Made by a program: the position numbers and the translations under genes. From contig JAADIO010000002.1 in NCBI GenBank assembly GCA_013151235.1, positions 1-64,000 on the forward strand: a DNA stretch of 64,000 nucleotides, in the 5' to 3' direction. Below, piece after piece: positions 24,569 to 31,905 of the stretch; positions within the stretch are counted from its first letter, which is position 1; every line of letters begins with the position of its first letter. The DNA comes from Deltaproteobacteria bacterium (GTDB taxonomy: Bacteria; CG2-30-53-67). The notes below the pieces were generated by a model. That model ran no database searches, was not told the DNA's origin, and worked only from the letters and a program-made list of their open reading frames with translations.

Positions 24569-26140
24569 ATGAAAATCCTGATCAGTGACAATCTGGCCGC
24601 CGAAGGTATGAAAATTTTCGAGGAGGCCGGTTTTGAGGTCGATGCCCGAACCTCCACCCCGGCCGATGAGATCCTGAAGATTATCGGGGAATACGACGGT
24701 CTGGTCATCCGGAGCGCCACAAAGATTACGCCGGAACTGCTGGAGAAGGCGACCCGCCTGAAGGTCATCGGACGCGCCGGTGCCGGGCTCGATAACGTCG
24801 ATATCCCGGCCGCCAGCCAAAAGGGGGTCGTCGTTATGAACACCCCCGGCGGCAACACGGTGACCACCGCAGAACATACCGTGGCCATGATCATGTCCCT
24901 CTGCCGGAATATTCCCCAAGCCACGGCCAGCCTTAAGGCCAATAAATGGGAGAAGAAGAAATTCACCGGCACGGAACTGATGGGGAAAACTCTCGGCATC
25001 ATCGGTCTCGGGAACATCGGGAAAAACGTGGCAAAGCGTGCCCGGGGGCTCGAGATGAAGGTGGTCGGCTACGACCCCTACATGACGGAGGAGATGGCCC
25101 GCTCCCTCGGTGTACGCCTCGTCTCCCTGGACGAGATCTATGCCGAATCGGATATCATTACAGTCCACACACCGATGACACCGGAGACGAAACACCTGAT
25201 CAACCGAGATACCATCGCGAAGATGAAAGACGGCGTCCGGCTCGTCAACTGCGCCAGGGGAGGGATCATCAAGGAAACCGATCTGCTCGAGGCGCTGCAA
25301 AGCGGGAAGGTCACGGCGGCGGCGCTGGATGTATTCGAAACGGAACCGCCCGTCGACAATCCGCTTCTTGCCCTCGATAACGTCATCGCGACCCCGCATC
25401 TCGGCGCATCCACGAGCGAGGCCCAGGTCAACGTGGCCGTGATGGTTGCCAGCCAGATGGTTGAATACCTGACCACCGGCGTCGCGAAGAACGCCCGAAA
25501 CATGGCTGCCGTTTCGCCCGAGGAGATGGAGAAAATCCAGCCCTACATCTCGCTGGGGGAAAAACTGGGATCCTTCTTGGGCCAGGTCGCCGACGGGCGG
25601 GCCGACCGGGTGACCATGGAATACTTCGGTGATGCCGCCGATTTGAACAGCGAACCGGTTACCACGGCAATCCTCAAGGGTTTTCTCTCCAATTTTGCCG
25701 ACGTCAATTATGTAAGCGCCCCTTACCTTGCAAAAGAGCGGGGAATCAAGACCTCCGAAGTGAAGTCGAATGAAAGTCCCAACTTCAAGAACAAGATCAC
25801 AATTAGCGTGGAAGGAAAATATGGGAAGAACTCCATCTCCGGGACCCTGTTCAACAACCGGGACCCGCGCATCGTCATGGTCGATGGGATGACGCTGGAG
25901 GCCGTCCCCGAAGGAGAGATGCTCATCTTTCGCAACCACGACAAGCCGGGGGTGATCGGTAGTGTGGGCCGGGCGCTTGCCGATGCAAAGATCAACATCG
26001 CCCGGATGCAGTTTGGTCGGGAAGAACCGGGCGGCAAGGCGATCTCCATCGTCAATGTTGACAGCCCCGTCGATGCGGAACTTCTGGACAAACTGGCGGT
26101 CCTGCCCAATGTCGTCGATGTTCGGGTTGCACGCCTGTAA
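24569..26140 (+). CDS. serA: D-3-phosphoglycerate dehydrogenase
   Basis: A 523-residue long-form SerA, the NAD-dependent first step of serine synthesis. Substrate domain with LVIRSATKITPELLE and VIGRAGAGLDNVD; NAD-binding GLGNIGKNVAKRARG; catalytic HLGAST histidine and the NCARGGII arginine; then the ASB intervening domain (about 320-440) and a C-terminal ACT domain (about 450-523) with NHDKPGVIGSVGRALAD, the usual serine-binding feedback site. AAAAGGAAAAGGATA precedes ATG 24569. It is in line with the PucG-like gene and purA and probably shares their promoter. Confidence 0.97.
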   Translation: MKILISDNLAAEGMKIFEEAGFEVDARTSTPADEILKIIGEYDGLVIRSATKITPELLEKATRLKVIGRAGAGLDNVDIPAASQKGVVVMNTPGGNTVTTAEHTVAMIMSLCRNIPQATASLKANKWEKKKFTGTELMGKTLGIIGLGNIGKNVAKRARGLEMKVVGYDPYMTEEMARSLGVRLVSLDEIYAESDIITVHTPMTPETKHLINRDTIAKMKDGVRLVNCARGGIIKETDLLEALQSGKVTAAALDVFETEPPVDNPLLALDNVIATPHLGASTSEAQVNVAVMVASQMVEYLTTGVAKNARNMAAVSPEEMEKIQPYISLGEKLGSFLGQVADGRADRVTMEYFGDAADLNSEPVTTAILKGFLSNFADVNYVSAPYLAKERGIKTSEVKSNESPNFKNKITISVEGKYGKNSISGTLFNNRDPRIVMVDGMTLEAVPEGEMLIFRNHDKPGVIGSVGRALADAKINIARMQFGREEPGGKAISIVNVDSPVDAELLDKLAVLPNVVDVRVARL

Positions 26141-26269
26141 TCCCCCGACAGAGCAAAATTTTCATCCGCACCGAAGTATCGGAAATCAGCGACATCTTCT
26201 TGTTCCTCGGCAGAATGGAATAAGGAGTGTAATCGTCGTGTGCGTCAGACACCCTGAAAGGAGTCATTG

Positions 26270-27565
26270 GTGGCAACCTTAGTTGTAGTCGGCAGTCAGT
26301 GGGGAGACGAAGGAAAAGGAAAAATCGTAGATCTTCTCACGGAAGATGCGGCGCTGGTCGCCCGTTTCCAGGGGGGACACAATGCCGGACACACCGTCGT
26401 CATCGGCGACGAGGAACATATTCTCCACCTGATCCCTTCGGGGATTCTCCATCCGGACAAAGCCTGCGCCATTGGAAATGGCGTGGTCATTAATCCGGCG
26501 GCATTGATCGAAGAGGTCAAAAAACTGGAAGAAAAAGGATGCACCGTAGACGGACGCTTCCACGTCAGCAAGAACGCCCACCTGATCATGCCCTACCATA
26601 TGGCACTGGAGATCGGCAATGAAAAGGCCCTGGGAACGGCACGGATCGGGACCACCGGACGGGGGATCGGCCCCGCCTACACCGACAAGATGGCCCGGTG
26701 CGGCATGCGCGTCTCCGATCTGCTCCATCCGGACCTCTTCCGGGAGAAGCTGAAGACAAATCTTGAATATTACAATTTCCTGATCCAAAAGAAATTCGGG
26801 GACAAAGGGCTGGAAGAGGGGCCGATCTTTGAAAACTACATGGGCTACGCCGAGCGGATCCGGGGATGGGCCGACGATGTCTCGTTGCGGCTTCGGGAGT
26901 CGATGAAGCGGGGAGAAAATATCCTGTGTGAAGGAGCACAGGGGACCCATCTCGACATCGATCACGGGACCTATCCCTTTGTGACCTCTTCCAATCCCAC
27001 GGCCGGCGGAGCCTGTACGGGACTCGGTTTCGGACCTACCGAGGTGGACCATGTCCTCGCGATCGTCAAGGCCTATACAACCCGTGTCGGCAGCGGTCCC
27101 TTCCCGACGGAACAGGAGGGAACATCCGGAGAAGAGTTCCGGCGTGTCGGTCGGGAATTCGGGGCATCCACCGGACGGCCAAGACGATGCGGCTGGTTTG
27201 ACGCTCTCCTGGTCCGTTATTCCGTCCGAATCAACTCGTTGACCTCCGGCGCCCTGACCAAACTTGATGTTTTGGACGGTTTTGATCCGATCCGCATCTG
27301 TACCGGATACAAATACAAAAACTCCCTCCTGACGGAATTTCCTACAGAGCTTTCCGTTCTGGAGGAGTGCAAACCCGTGTACGAAGAACTCCCCGGATGG
27401 AAGAAAAATACGATCGGCACAAAATTCATCACCGACCTGCCCGTCCGGGCCCGGGAGTATATCCGGAGACTGGAGGATCTCATTGAGATTCCCTTCTCCA
27501 TCGTCTCCACCGGCCCGAAGCGGGAGGAGACCATCATGATGAACAATCCCTACCGGCAGGGTTGA
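26270..27565 (+). CDS. purA: adenylosuccinate synthetase
   Basis: A 431-residue PurA, which joins IMP and aspartate with GTP in AMP synthesis. GSQWGDEGKGKIVDLL is the GTP-binding loop, GGHNAGHT the IMP/Asp loop, GTTGRGIGPAY the second signature, and CEGAQGTHLDIDHGTYPFVT the conserved strand; KRE near the C-terminus is also present. GTG 26270 chosen as start since AAAGGAG lies six bases upstream; TTG 26267 directly before it is too close. It stands about 130 bases after serA and upstream of the tRNA cluster. Confidence 0.96.
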   Translation: MATLVVVGSQWGDEGKGKIVDLLTEDAALVARFQGGHNAGHTVVIGDEEHILHLIPSGILHPDKACAIGNGVVINPAALIEEVKKLEEKGCTVDGRFHVSKNAHLIMPYHMALEIGNEKALGTARIGTTGRGIGPAYTDKMARCGMRVSDLLHPDLFREKLKTNLEYYNFLIQKKFGDKGLEEGPIFENYMGYAERIRGWADDVSLRLRESMKRGENILCEGAQGTHLDIDHGTYPFVTSSNPTAGGACTGLGFGPTEVDHVLAIVKAYTTRVGSGPFPTEQEGTSGEEFRRVGREFGASTGRPRRCGWFDALLVRYSVRINSLTSGALTKLDVLDGFDPIRICTGYKYKNSLLTEFPTELSVLEECKPVYEELPGWKKNTIGTKFITDLPVRAREYIRRLEDLIEIPFSIVSTGPKREETIMMNNPYRQG

Positions 27566-27603
27566 AGAAAGACAAGAGCAAGATTTCCGGAATTCATTTT
27601 TTA

Positions 27604-27632
27604 TTGACAAACATTTCCGGATTTTGTATAGT
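27604..27632 (+). promoter_or_regulatory. strong sigma-70-type promoter of the tRNA cluster
   Basis: TTGACA at 27604-27609, 17-base spacer, TATAGT at 27627-27632; predicted start near 27639, 34 bases before tRNA-Lys. Confidence 0.75.
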
Positions 27633-27672
27633 TTTCAACTCTTGACCAGGGCGGATTGTTCCGCCTGATTAA

Positions 27673-27748
27673 GGGCCGTTAGCTCAGTTGGCAGAGCACC
27701 GCCCTTTTAAGGCGGGTGTCGTTGGTTCGAGCCCAACACGGCTCACCA
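27673..27748 (+). tRNA. tRNA-Lys (TTT)
   Basis: Complete 76-base cloverleaf with encoded CCA. Acceptor GGGCCGT pairs with ACGGCTC (one G-T), anticodon arm CCGCC-CTTTTAA-GGCGG gives TTT, and the T arm has GGTTCGAGCCC. Confidence 0.95.
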
Positions 27749-27791
27749 GAACAAACGGGGAATTGAAAGAATTCCTTTTTCATACAAGACG

Positions 27792-27869
27792 GTCCCCATC
27801 GTCTAGCCTGGCCCAGGACACCGCCCTTTCACGGCGGCGACGGGGGTTCAAATCCCCCTGGGGACACCA
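27792..27869 (+). tRNA. tRNA-Glu (TTC)
   Basis: Complete 78-base cloverleaf with encoded CCA. Acceptor GTCCCCA pairs with TGGGGAC; anticodon arm CCGCC-CTTTCAC-GGCGG gives TTC; T arm GGGGGTTCAAATCCCCC. Confidence 0.95.
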
Positions 27870-27881
27870 TTATGGCTTTAT

Positions 27882-27932
27882 GGGCGGGTAGCTCAGTTGG
27901 GAGAGCATCCCGGTTTGCAAACGGGAGGGTCA
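27882..27932 (+). pseudogene. truncated tRNA (5' half, Ala-TGC-like)
   Basis: The first 28 bases (27882-27909) are identical to those of tRNA-Val 86 bases downstream: acceptor strand GGGCGGG, D arm GCTCAGTTGGGAGAGC. The anticodon arm differs: TCCCG and CGGGA enclose nine bases (GTTTGCAAA) in place of seven; read with a 7-base loop it would give TGC (Ala). After GGGTCA there is no T arm, no 3' acceptor strand and no CCA; about 35 unrelated bases lead to the next tRNA. It cannot fold as a tRNA. Confidence 0.75.
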
Positions 27933-27967
27933 TTGTATCTGTCCTGCTGAGTCGGCAATAACATCGT

Positions 27968-28043
27968 GGGCGGGTAGCTCAGTTGGGAGAGCATCGGCCT
28001 TACAAGCCGAGGGTCACAGGTTCGAGCCCTGTTCCGCCTACCA
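27968..28043 (+). tRNA. tRNA-Val (TAC)
   Basis: Complete 76-base cloverleaf with encoded CCA. Acceptor GGGCGGG with TCCGCCT (G-T at both ends); anticodon arm TCGGC-CTTACAA-GCCGA gives TAC; T arm ACAGG-TTCGAGC-CCTGT. Confidence 0.95.
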
Positions 28044-28063
28044 TAAAAATTTAAAAACACCTG

Positions 28064-28092
28064 AGAGCAGCTTTTCTGGGGGGGCGGTAGTT
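28064..28092 (+). repeat. 29-base direct repeat, copy 1 (leader and first 12 bases of tRNA-Asp)
   Basis: Identical to 28235-28263. It spans the leader AGAGCAGCTTTTCTGG, three or more G and the first 12 bases of tRNA-Asp. Confidence 0.9.
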
Positions 28093-28227
28093 GACGATTT
28101 CCGGAAGTTCCTTCCGCAAATCGTCGAAATGAAAGGAAAGACATTCATCTCCTCTGCATTTCACAAAAACAGCGAAATACAGAGGGTGCATTTTCAGTTG
28201 GTCAGAATGCCGGCCTGTCACGCCGGA
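28081..28227 (+). pseudogene. tRNA-Asp copy split by a 102-base hairpin block
   Basis: Bases 28081-28092 equal positions 1-12 of the intact tRNA-Asp. Then come 102 foreign bases (28093-28194), after which 28195-28227 match tRNA-Asp positions 13-45 with one mismatch (GGTC for GGTT in the D loop), keeping the GTC anticodon arm. The T arm and 3' acceptor strand are absent; the sequence runs on into ACAAAAAAAGAGCAGC, the leader of the intact tRNA-Asp. The break lies inside the D stem. Confidence 0.8.
28093..28194 (+). repeat. insert made of two hairpins inside the broken tRNA-Asp
   Basis: Hairpin 1 (28093-28125): GACGATTT-CC-GGAAG-TTC-CTTCC-GC-AAATCGTC, both stems perfect. Hairpin 2 (28151-28185): CCTCTGCATTTC, 11-base loop, GAAATACAGAGG, 12 bp with one mismatch. 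No protein frame is credible. Origin unknown; it may be a small mobile or structured RNA unit. Confidence 0.6.
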
Positions 28228-28234
28228 CAAAAAA

Positions 28235-28263
28235 AGAGCAGCTTTTCTGGGGGGGCGGTAGTT
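28235..28263 (+). repeat. 29-base direct repeat, copy 2
   Basis: Identical to 28064-28092, 171 bases downstream; here it leads into the intact tRNA-Asp. Confidence 0.9.
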
Positions 28264-28328
28264 CAGTTGGTTAGAATGCCGGCCTGTCACGCCGGAGGTC
28301 GCGAGTTCGAGTCTCGTCCGCCCCGCCA
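28252..28328 (+). tRNA. tRNA-Asp (GTC)
   Basis: Complete 77-base cloverleaf with encoded CCA. Acceptor GGGGCGG with CCGCCCC; anticodon arm CCGGC-CTGTCAC-GCCGG gives GTC; T arm GCGAG-TTCGAGT-CTCGT. Confidence 0.95.
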
Positions 28329-28373
28329 GAAAAGCTGCTCTTTTTTGTCCAGGTGTCGGATGCCTTACTATAA

Positions 28374-30611
28374 TTATTGGAAATTAACCGGATCGACATC
28401 GACGGTCAGATCTATGCCGGAAGTCCCTTTGAGGCCGGTGAACCGCTTGATTCCTTCTCCCACAAGACGGTTCAAAGATCGGACGCTCTTCCCCTTGATC
28501 AGCAATTGAAACCGTTTTTTTCCCCGCAGTGTCGAGAGGGGTGCTTGGGCAGGCCCCAGGATCTCCATTCCCCGATGGTGCAGGGCGAGACTCCTTAGGA
28601 TCTTTCCAAGTTGTGTTGCGGCATGTTCCACTTTTTTCCCTGAGTTTGCGGACAGAACGAGATTGACCAACCGGGAATAGGGGGGATAGTTGAGAGCTTC
28701 CCGGAAGGAGATCTCCTCGTCATAGAAACGGGTATAGTCGTGTTCCACGGCGGCTTGGATCGAGTAGTGCTCCGGCGTATAGCTCTGCAGGTAGACCTTG
28801 CCCTTCGTCTTGCCCCGACCGGCCCGGCCGGCGACCTGTATCAGGGTCTGGAAGGTTCGTTCCCCGGCGCGGAAATCCGGGTGGTGCAGAGAGGCATCGG
28901 CATTCAGGACACCCACCGTGGTGATCCCCGGCAGATGATGTCCCTTGGTGACCATCTGGGTACCGATGAGAATATCTCCCTCCCGGGAACGGAATCGGTC
29001 CAGGATCTTCTGCGCGGCCCCCTTTCGGCGGGTGGTATCCCGGTCGAGGCGGAGAAGAACGGAATCATGAAAGGTCTTCTCCACCACTTCTTCAATCCGT
29101 TCCGTGCCGCATCCTTTGAGTTCGAGGGTCTCGGTCTTGCATTCGGGACAGGATTGAATAAGAGGGGTGGTGTAATCACAGTAGTGACAGGTGAGATGCC
29201 CTGCCCCGCGGTGGTAGGTGAGACTGACGCTGCAGTTCGGACAACGGTGGACATAGCCGCAGGTAGAACAGAGGAGGAAGGGGGAAAACCCCCGTCGATT
29301 CAGAAAGAGGAGAACCTGTTCTTTCTTCTGTAGCCCCTCTCGCAGGGCTTCGATCAGTTGCGGGGAGAGAGGATCCCCGTTTTTAACCTCCTTCATGTCG
29401 ATCAGGCGGATCTCCGGGAGTGGGCGTGCATCGATTCTCTGGTTCAGGGTCAGCAAGCGATATTTCCCCGACCGGGCATGGTGAAAGCTTTCCACCGAGG
29501 GGGTGGCGCTCCCCAGGATCACCGTCGCATGATTCTGCTTGCCCCGGACCACCGCCAGATCCCGGGCGTGATAGCGTGGCGTCTCCCCCTGCTTGTAGGT
29601 AGTGTCGTGTTCCTCGTCGACGACAATAATGCCGAGGTGGGAAAAGGGGGCGAAGACGGCCGAACGTGCGCCGATGGCGACGCCGGCCTCGCCCCGTCGG
29701 ATCCGCCGCCACTGGTCGACCCGTTCCCCTTCGGAAAGACCGCTGTGGAGTACGGAGACCTTGTCTGCAAAACGGGAGCGGAAGATCCGGACCAGTTGCG
29801 GAGTGAGTGCGATCTCCGGGACGATGACGATGGCCTCTTTTCCCCGGGCAAGGGTGGTTTCAATTGCCCGGAGATAGACTTCCGTTTTTCCACTTCCGGT
29901 GACCCCGTGGAGGAGAAAAGGTTGAAAAAGCCCCTCCTTAAGCGAGCCGTTGATCTGCCGGACGGCCTTTTCCTGTTCCTTCGTAAGTCTCGGAGGGGAG
30001 GACTGTTGGGGCTTCTCCCCGGCGAAGGGGTCCCGCAGAACCGTTCGTTCCTCTCTGCACAGGAACCCGTTTTTCACCAGACGTCGCAGAACATCGGGGC
30101 CGGTACCGGTCCGGGTCCGGAGAAAAGCCGAAGTATATTCTCCAGGGGATGCAAGAAATGCCTTCAGGACCCGAACCTGGGCCGGGGTTTTTCGCTCCAG
30201 TCGGGGCAGCTGCTTCCGGATCTCTCCGGCAGGGAGATTCATCCGGTAAACCCTTTCTCTTTTCTCCCGTACCGTGTCGATCCCGGCAGGAAGGACACAC
30301 CGGATCACGGTACCCCAGGGGGCCAGATAGTAGTCGGAAATCCAGCGGGTCAGACGAAGCATCTCTTCCGTCAGGAGGGGAGCTTCATCGAGAACATCGG
30401 AGATGTCCTTGAGTTTCGGAACAGAGCTTTCCGGAATCCGGGAAACGAGATAGCCGATGGTTTTCCGGCGTCCAAGGGAGATCCGTACCCGAATACCGGG
30501 GAGGGCGGATTTCCTCAGGGAAGAGGGAATAGTGTAGTGAAAGATCTTTCGCACGCCCGGCACCACCACCTTGGCAATGCCGGGTCGGATGTCTTCTCCC
30601 CGGGCTTTCAT
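28374..30611 (-). CDS. priA: primosomal replication-restart helicase PriA
   Basis: A 745-residue PriA, a superfamily 2 3'-5' DNA helicase that reloads replication at stalled forks. N-terminal DNA-binding region (1-110) with VPGVRKIFHYTIP; Walker A LLHGVTGSGKTEVYLRAI; DEEH box IIVVDEEHDTTYKQ; RYHARDLAVVRG; then the zinc-binding segment with eight cysteines (CSTCGYVHRCPNCS and CHYCDYTTPLIQSCPEC); helicase motif VTKGHHLPGITTVGVLNAD and IQVAGRAGRG. Runs toward the tRNA-Asp locus. ATG 30611. Diverges from the MerR/MinD gene across 140 bases. Confidence 0.96.
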   Translation of the reverse strand: MKARGEDIRPGIAKVVVPGVRKIFHYTIPSSLRKSALPGIRVRISLGRRKTIGYLVSRIPESSVPKLKDISDVLDEAPLLTEEMLRLTRWISDYYLAPWGTVIRCVLPAGIDTVREKRERVYRMNLPAGEIRKQLPRLERKTPAQVRVLKAFLASPGEYTSAFLRTRTGTGPDVLRRLVKNGFLCREERTVLRDPFAGEKPQQSSPPRLTKEQEKAVRQINGSLKEGLFQPFLLHGVTGSGKTEVYLRAIETTLARGKEAIVIVPEIALTPQLVRIFRSRFADKVSVLHSGLSEGERVDQWRRIRRGEAGVAIGARSAVFAPFSHLGIIVVDEEHDTTYKQGETPRYHARDLAVVRGKQNHATVILGSATPSVESFHHARSGKYRLLTLNQRIDARPLPEIRLIDMKEVKNGDPLSPQLIEALREGLQKKEQVLLFLNRRGFSPFLLCSTCGYVHRCPNCSVSLTYHRGAGHLTCHYCDYTTPLIQSCPECKTETLELKGCGTERIEEVVEKTFHDSVLLRLDRDTTRRKGAAQKILDRFRSREGDILIGTQMVTKGHHLPGITTVGVLNADASLHHPDFRAGERTFQTLIQVAGRAGRGKTKGKVYLQSYTPEHYSIQAAVEHDYTRFYDEEISFREALNYPPYSRLVNLVLSANSGKKVEHAATQLGKILRSLALHHRGMEILGPAQAPLSTLRGKKRFQLLIKGKSVRSLNRLVGEGIKRFTGLKGTSGIDLTVDVDPVNFQ

Positions 30612-30660
30612 GGAAGAATTTTAACAGAGGGAATCTTTGAAAACAAGATACACTTTTTGC

Positions 30661-30689
30661 TTGCAAGGCCCGTTCTACTTTTGTACAAT
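30661..30689 (+). promoter_or_regulatory. sigma-70-type promoter of the MerR/MinD fusion gene
   Basis: TTGCAA at 30661-30666, 17-base spacer, TACAAT at 30684-30689, 64 bases before ATG 30754. Confidence 0.5.
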
Positions 30690-30753
30690 AGCCACCCAAA
30701 TCTGAACAATCCATCATTGAATCGTACCGCATAATTTTCCCTGTCAGGAAAAG

Positions 30754-31809
30754 ATGGTGTCGAAAAAAGAGTTTTATACTCTTGAAGAAGTTTGTTCTAC
30801 CCTGGGTTTGGAAAAAAGCCTCATCCAATTCATGGAACGGGAATTCGGCGGCTTTTTCGGTTTCTCCAAACTCTCTCCCTTCCCCTCACTTTACTCTCAA
30901 AAACAGGTGAAGATCTTTGGAAAAATCCACCGGCTCCTCAATCGTCCCGATCTCTCTATAGCGAAGATCAAGGCGGAGTTTCGGCAGCTCTGTCTGGAGC
31001 GGGGCAAAGGGGTCTTCGTGATCACCGTTGCCAGTGGAAAGGGAGGGGTTGGGAAAACCTCTCTTGCCGTTAACCTTTCGGTCATGCTGGCACATCGGGG
31101 GCTGCGGACGGTTCTCTTTGATGCCGACTTCGGACTGGCGAACGATCATGTCTTCCTCGGTCTTAACCCGCAAAAAACCTTGATCGATCTTCTGAAGGGA
31201 ACGGCACCGGTGGAAGAAATCCTTGCCGAAGGCCCCTTCGGCCTGAAACTGATTCCGGGGGCTTCGGGGGTCTTTCAATTAGCGGAGATGAATCAGGATC
31301 AACGGGACCTTTTAGTGGACGAGATGATCCGCCTTCGTAAGATGACCGATGTTCTGGTCATCGATACTTCCGCCGGCATCTCCCGGAATGTCCTCCATTT
31401 TCTCGGACTGGCCGATGAGGTGTTGGCTGTCACGACACCCAATATTGCGGCGACCCTAGATGTATTCGGCCTGCTCCGGGTAGCCGCCGGACAAAACGTC
31501 CCGGGAAATCTGAATCTTCTCGTCAACCGGGCACACAGTCGGAGAGAAGCGGAGCAGGTCCACGAAAAGATTGCCCGCTGTTCGGATCAGTTCCTCGGGA
31601 AGAAAGTGGGGGCTCTCGGCTTTATCCTGGAGGACCCCGCCATGGAGAATGCGATTCAGCGCCGGAGATCTCTTGCAGAATGGTCTCCTCTGGCGCCTTC
31701 CATCGTCTGCCTGGAGAAGGTTGTACAAAAATTGGTGCGGAAAAAAAAGCAGTGGAAGGGGGGGAGCAAATCAAAATTTTACGATCTTTTCTACCCATTG
31801 GCGGTGTAG
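30754..31809 (+). CDS. MinD/FlhG-type ATPase with N-terminal MerR-like helix-turn-helix
   Basis: A 351-residue fusion. Residues 1-85 look like a MerR-type DNA-binding domain (YTLEEVCSTLGLEKSLIQFM, later YSQKQVKIFGKIHRLL). From about 88 on it is a MinD/FlhG ATPase: deviant Walker A TVASGKGGVGKTSLAVNLS, switch LFDADFGLANDHVFLGL, VLVIDTSAGISRNVLHF, and NLLVNRAHSRREAEQVHEKI. The C-terminal tail is basic but I see no clear amphipathic membrane helix like MinD's. The DFGLAN wording is characteristic of FlhG/FleN, which count flagella, but no flagellar genes are visible; a positioning and regulatory role in the unit with the next ATPase is likely. ATG 30754 after AGGAAAAG. Confidence 0.82.
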   Translation: MVSKKEFYTLEEVCSTLGLEKSLIQFMEREFGGFFGFSKLSPFPSLYSQKQVKIFGKIHRLLNRPDLSIAKIKAEFRQLCLERGKGVFVITVASGKGGVGKTSLAVNLSVMLAHRGLRTVLFDADFGLANDHVFLGLNPQKTLIDLLKGTAPVEEILAEGPFGLKLIPGASGVFQLAEMNQDQRDLLVDEMIRLRKMTDVLVIDTSAGISRNVLHFLGLADEVLAVTTPNIAATLDVFGLLRVAAGQNVPGNLNLLVNRAHSRREAEQVHEKIARCSDQFLGKKVGALGFILEDPAMENAIQRRRSLAEWSPLAPSIVCLEKVVQKLVRKKKQWKGGSKSKFYDLFYPLAV

Positions 31810-31905
31810 AAGGGTCATGTGGGGAGTCTGGACCGGCGTCAACGCTTTCGGCCCCGGCAAGACCTCTTTCCGGAGAGTTGCAACACACACAAAGGAGGAC
31901 AAGAC

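Larger units (their letters stand above)
28225..28350. repeat. 25-26 base inverted repeat enclosing tRNA-Asp
   Basis: Left arm 28225-28250 (GGAC, seven A, then GAGCAGCTTTTCTGG) and right arm 28326-28350 (CCAGAAAAGCTGCTC, six T, GTCC) are complementary apart from one extra A. In the transcript the arms would extend the tRNA acceptor stem. The right arm includes the T run that probably ends the tRNA transcript. Confidence 0.8.

Noticed and set aside
24551-25939. Long minus-strand open frame opposite serA
   Set aside because: It is fully inside serA, rich in residues produced by reverse reading of GC-rich codons, and has no family features.
28129-28509. Open frame running through the tRNA-Asp region
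   Set aside because: It reads through the tRNA and its repeats, which fully explain the sequence.
29358-30734. Long plus-strand open frame opposite priA
   Set aside because: Shadow of priA; no ribosome-binding site or domain.
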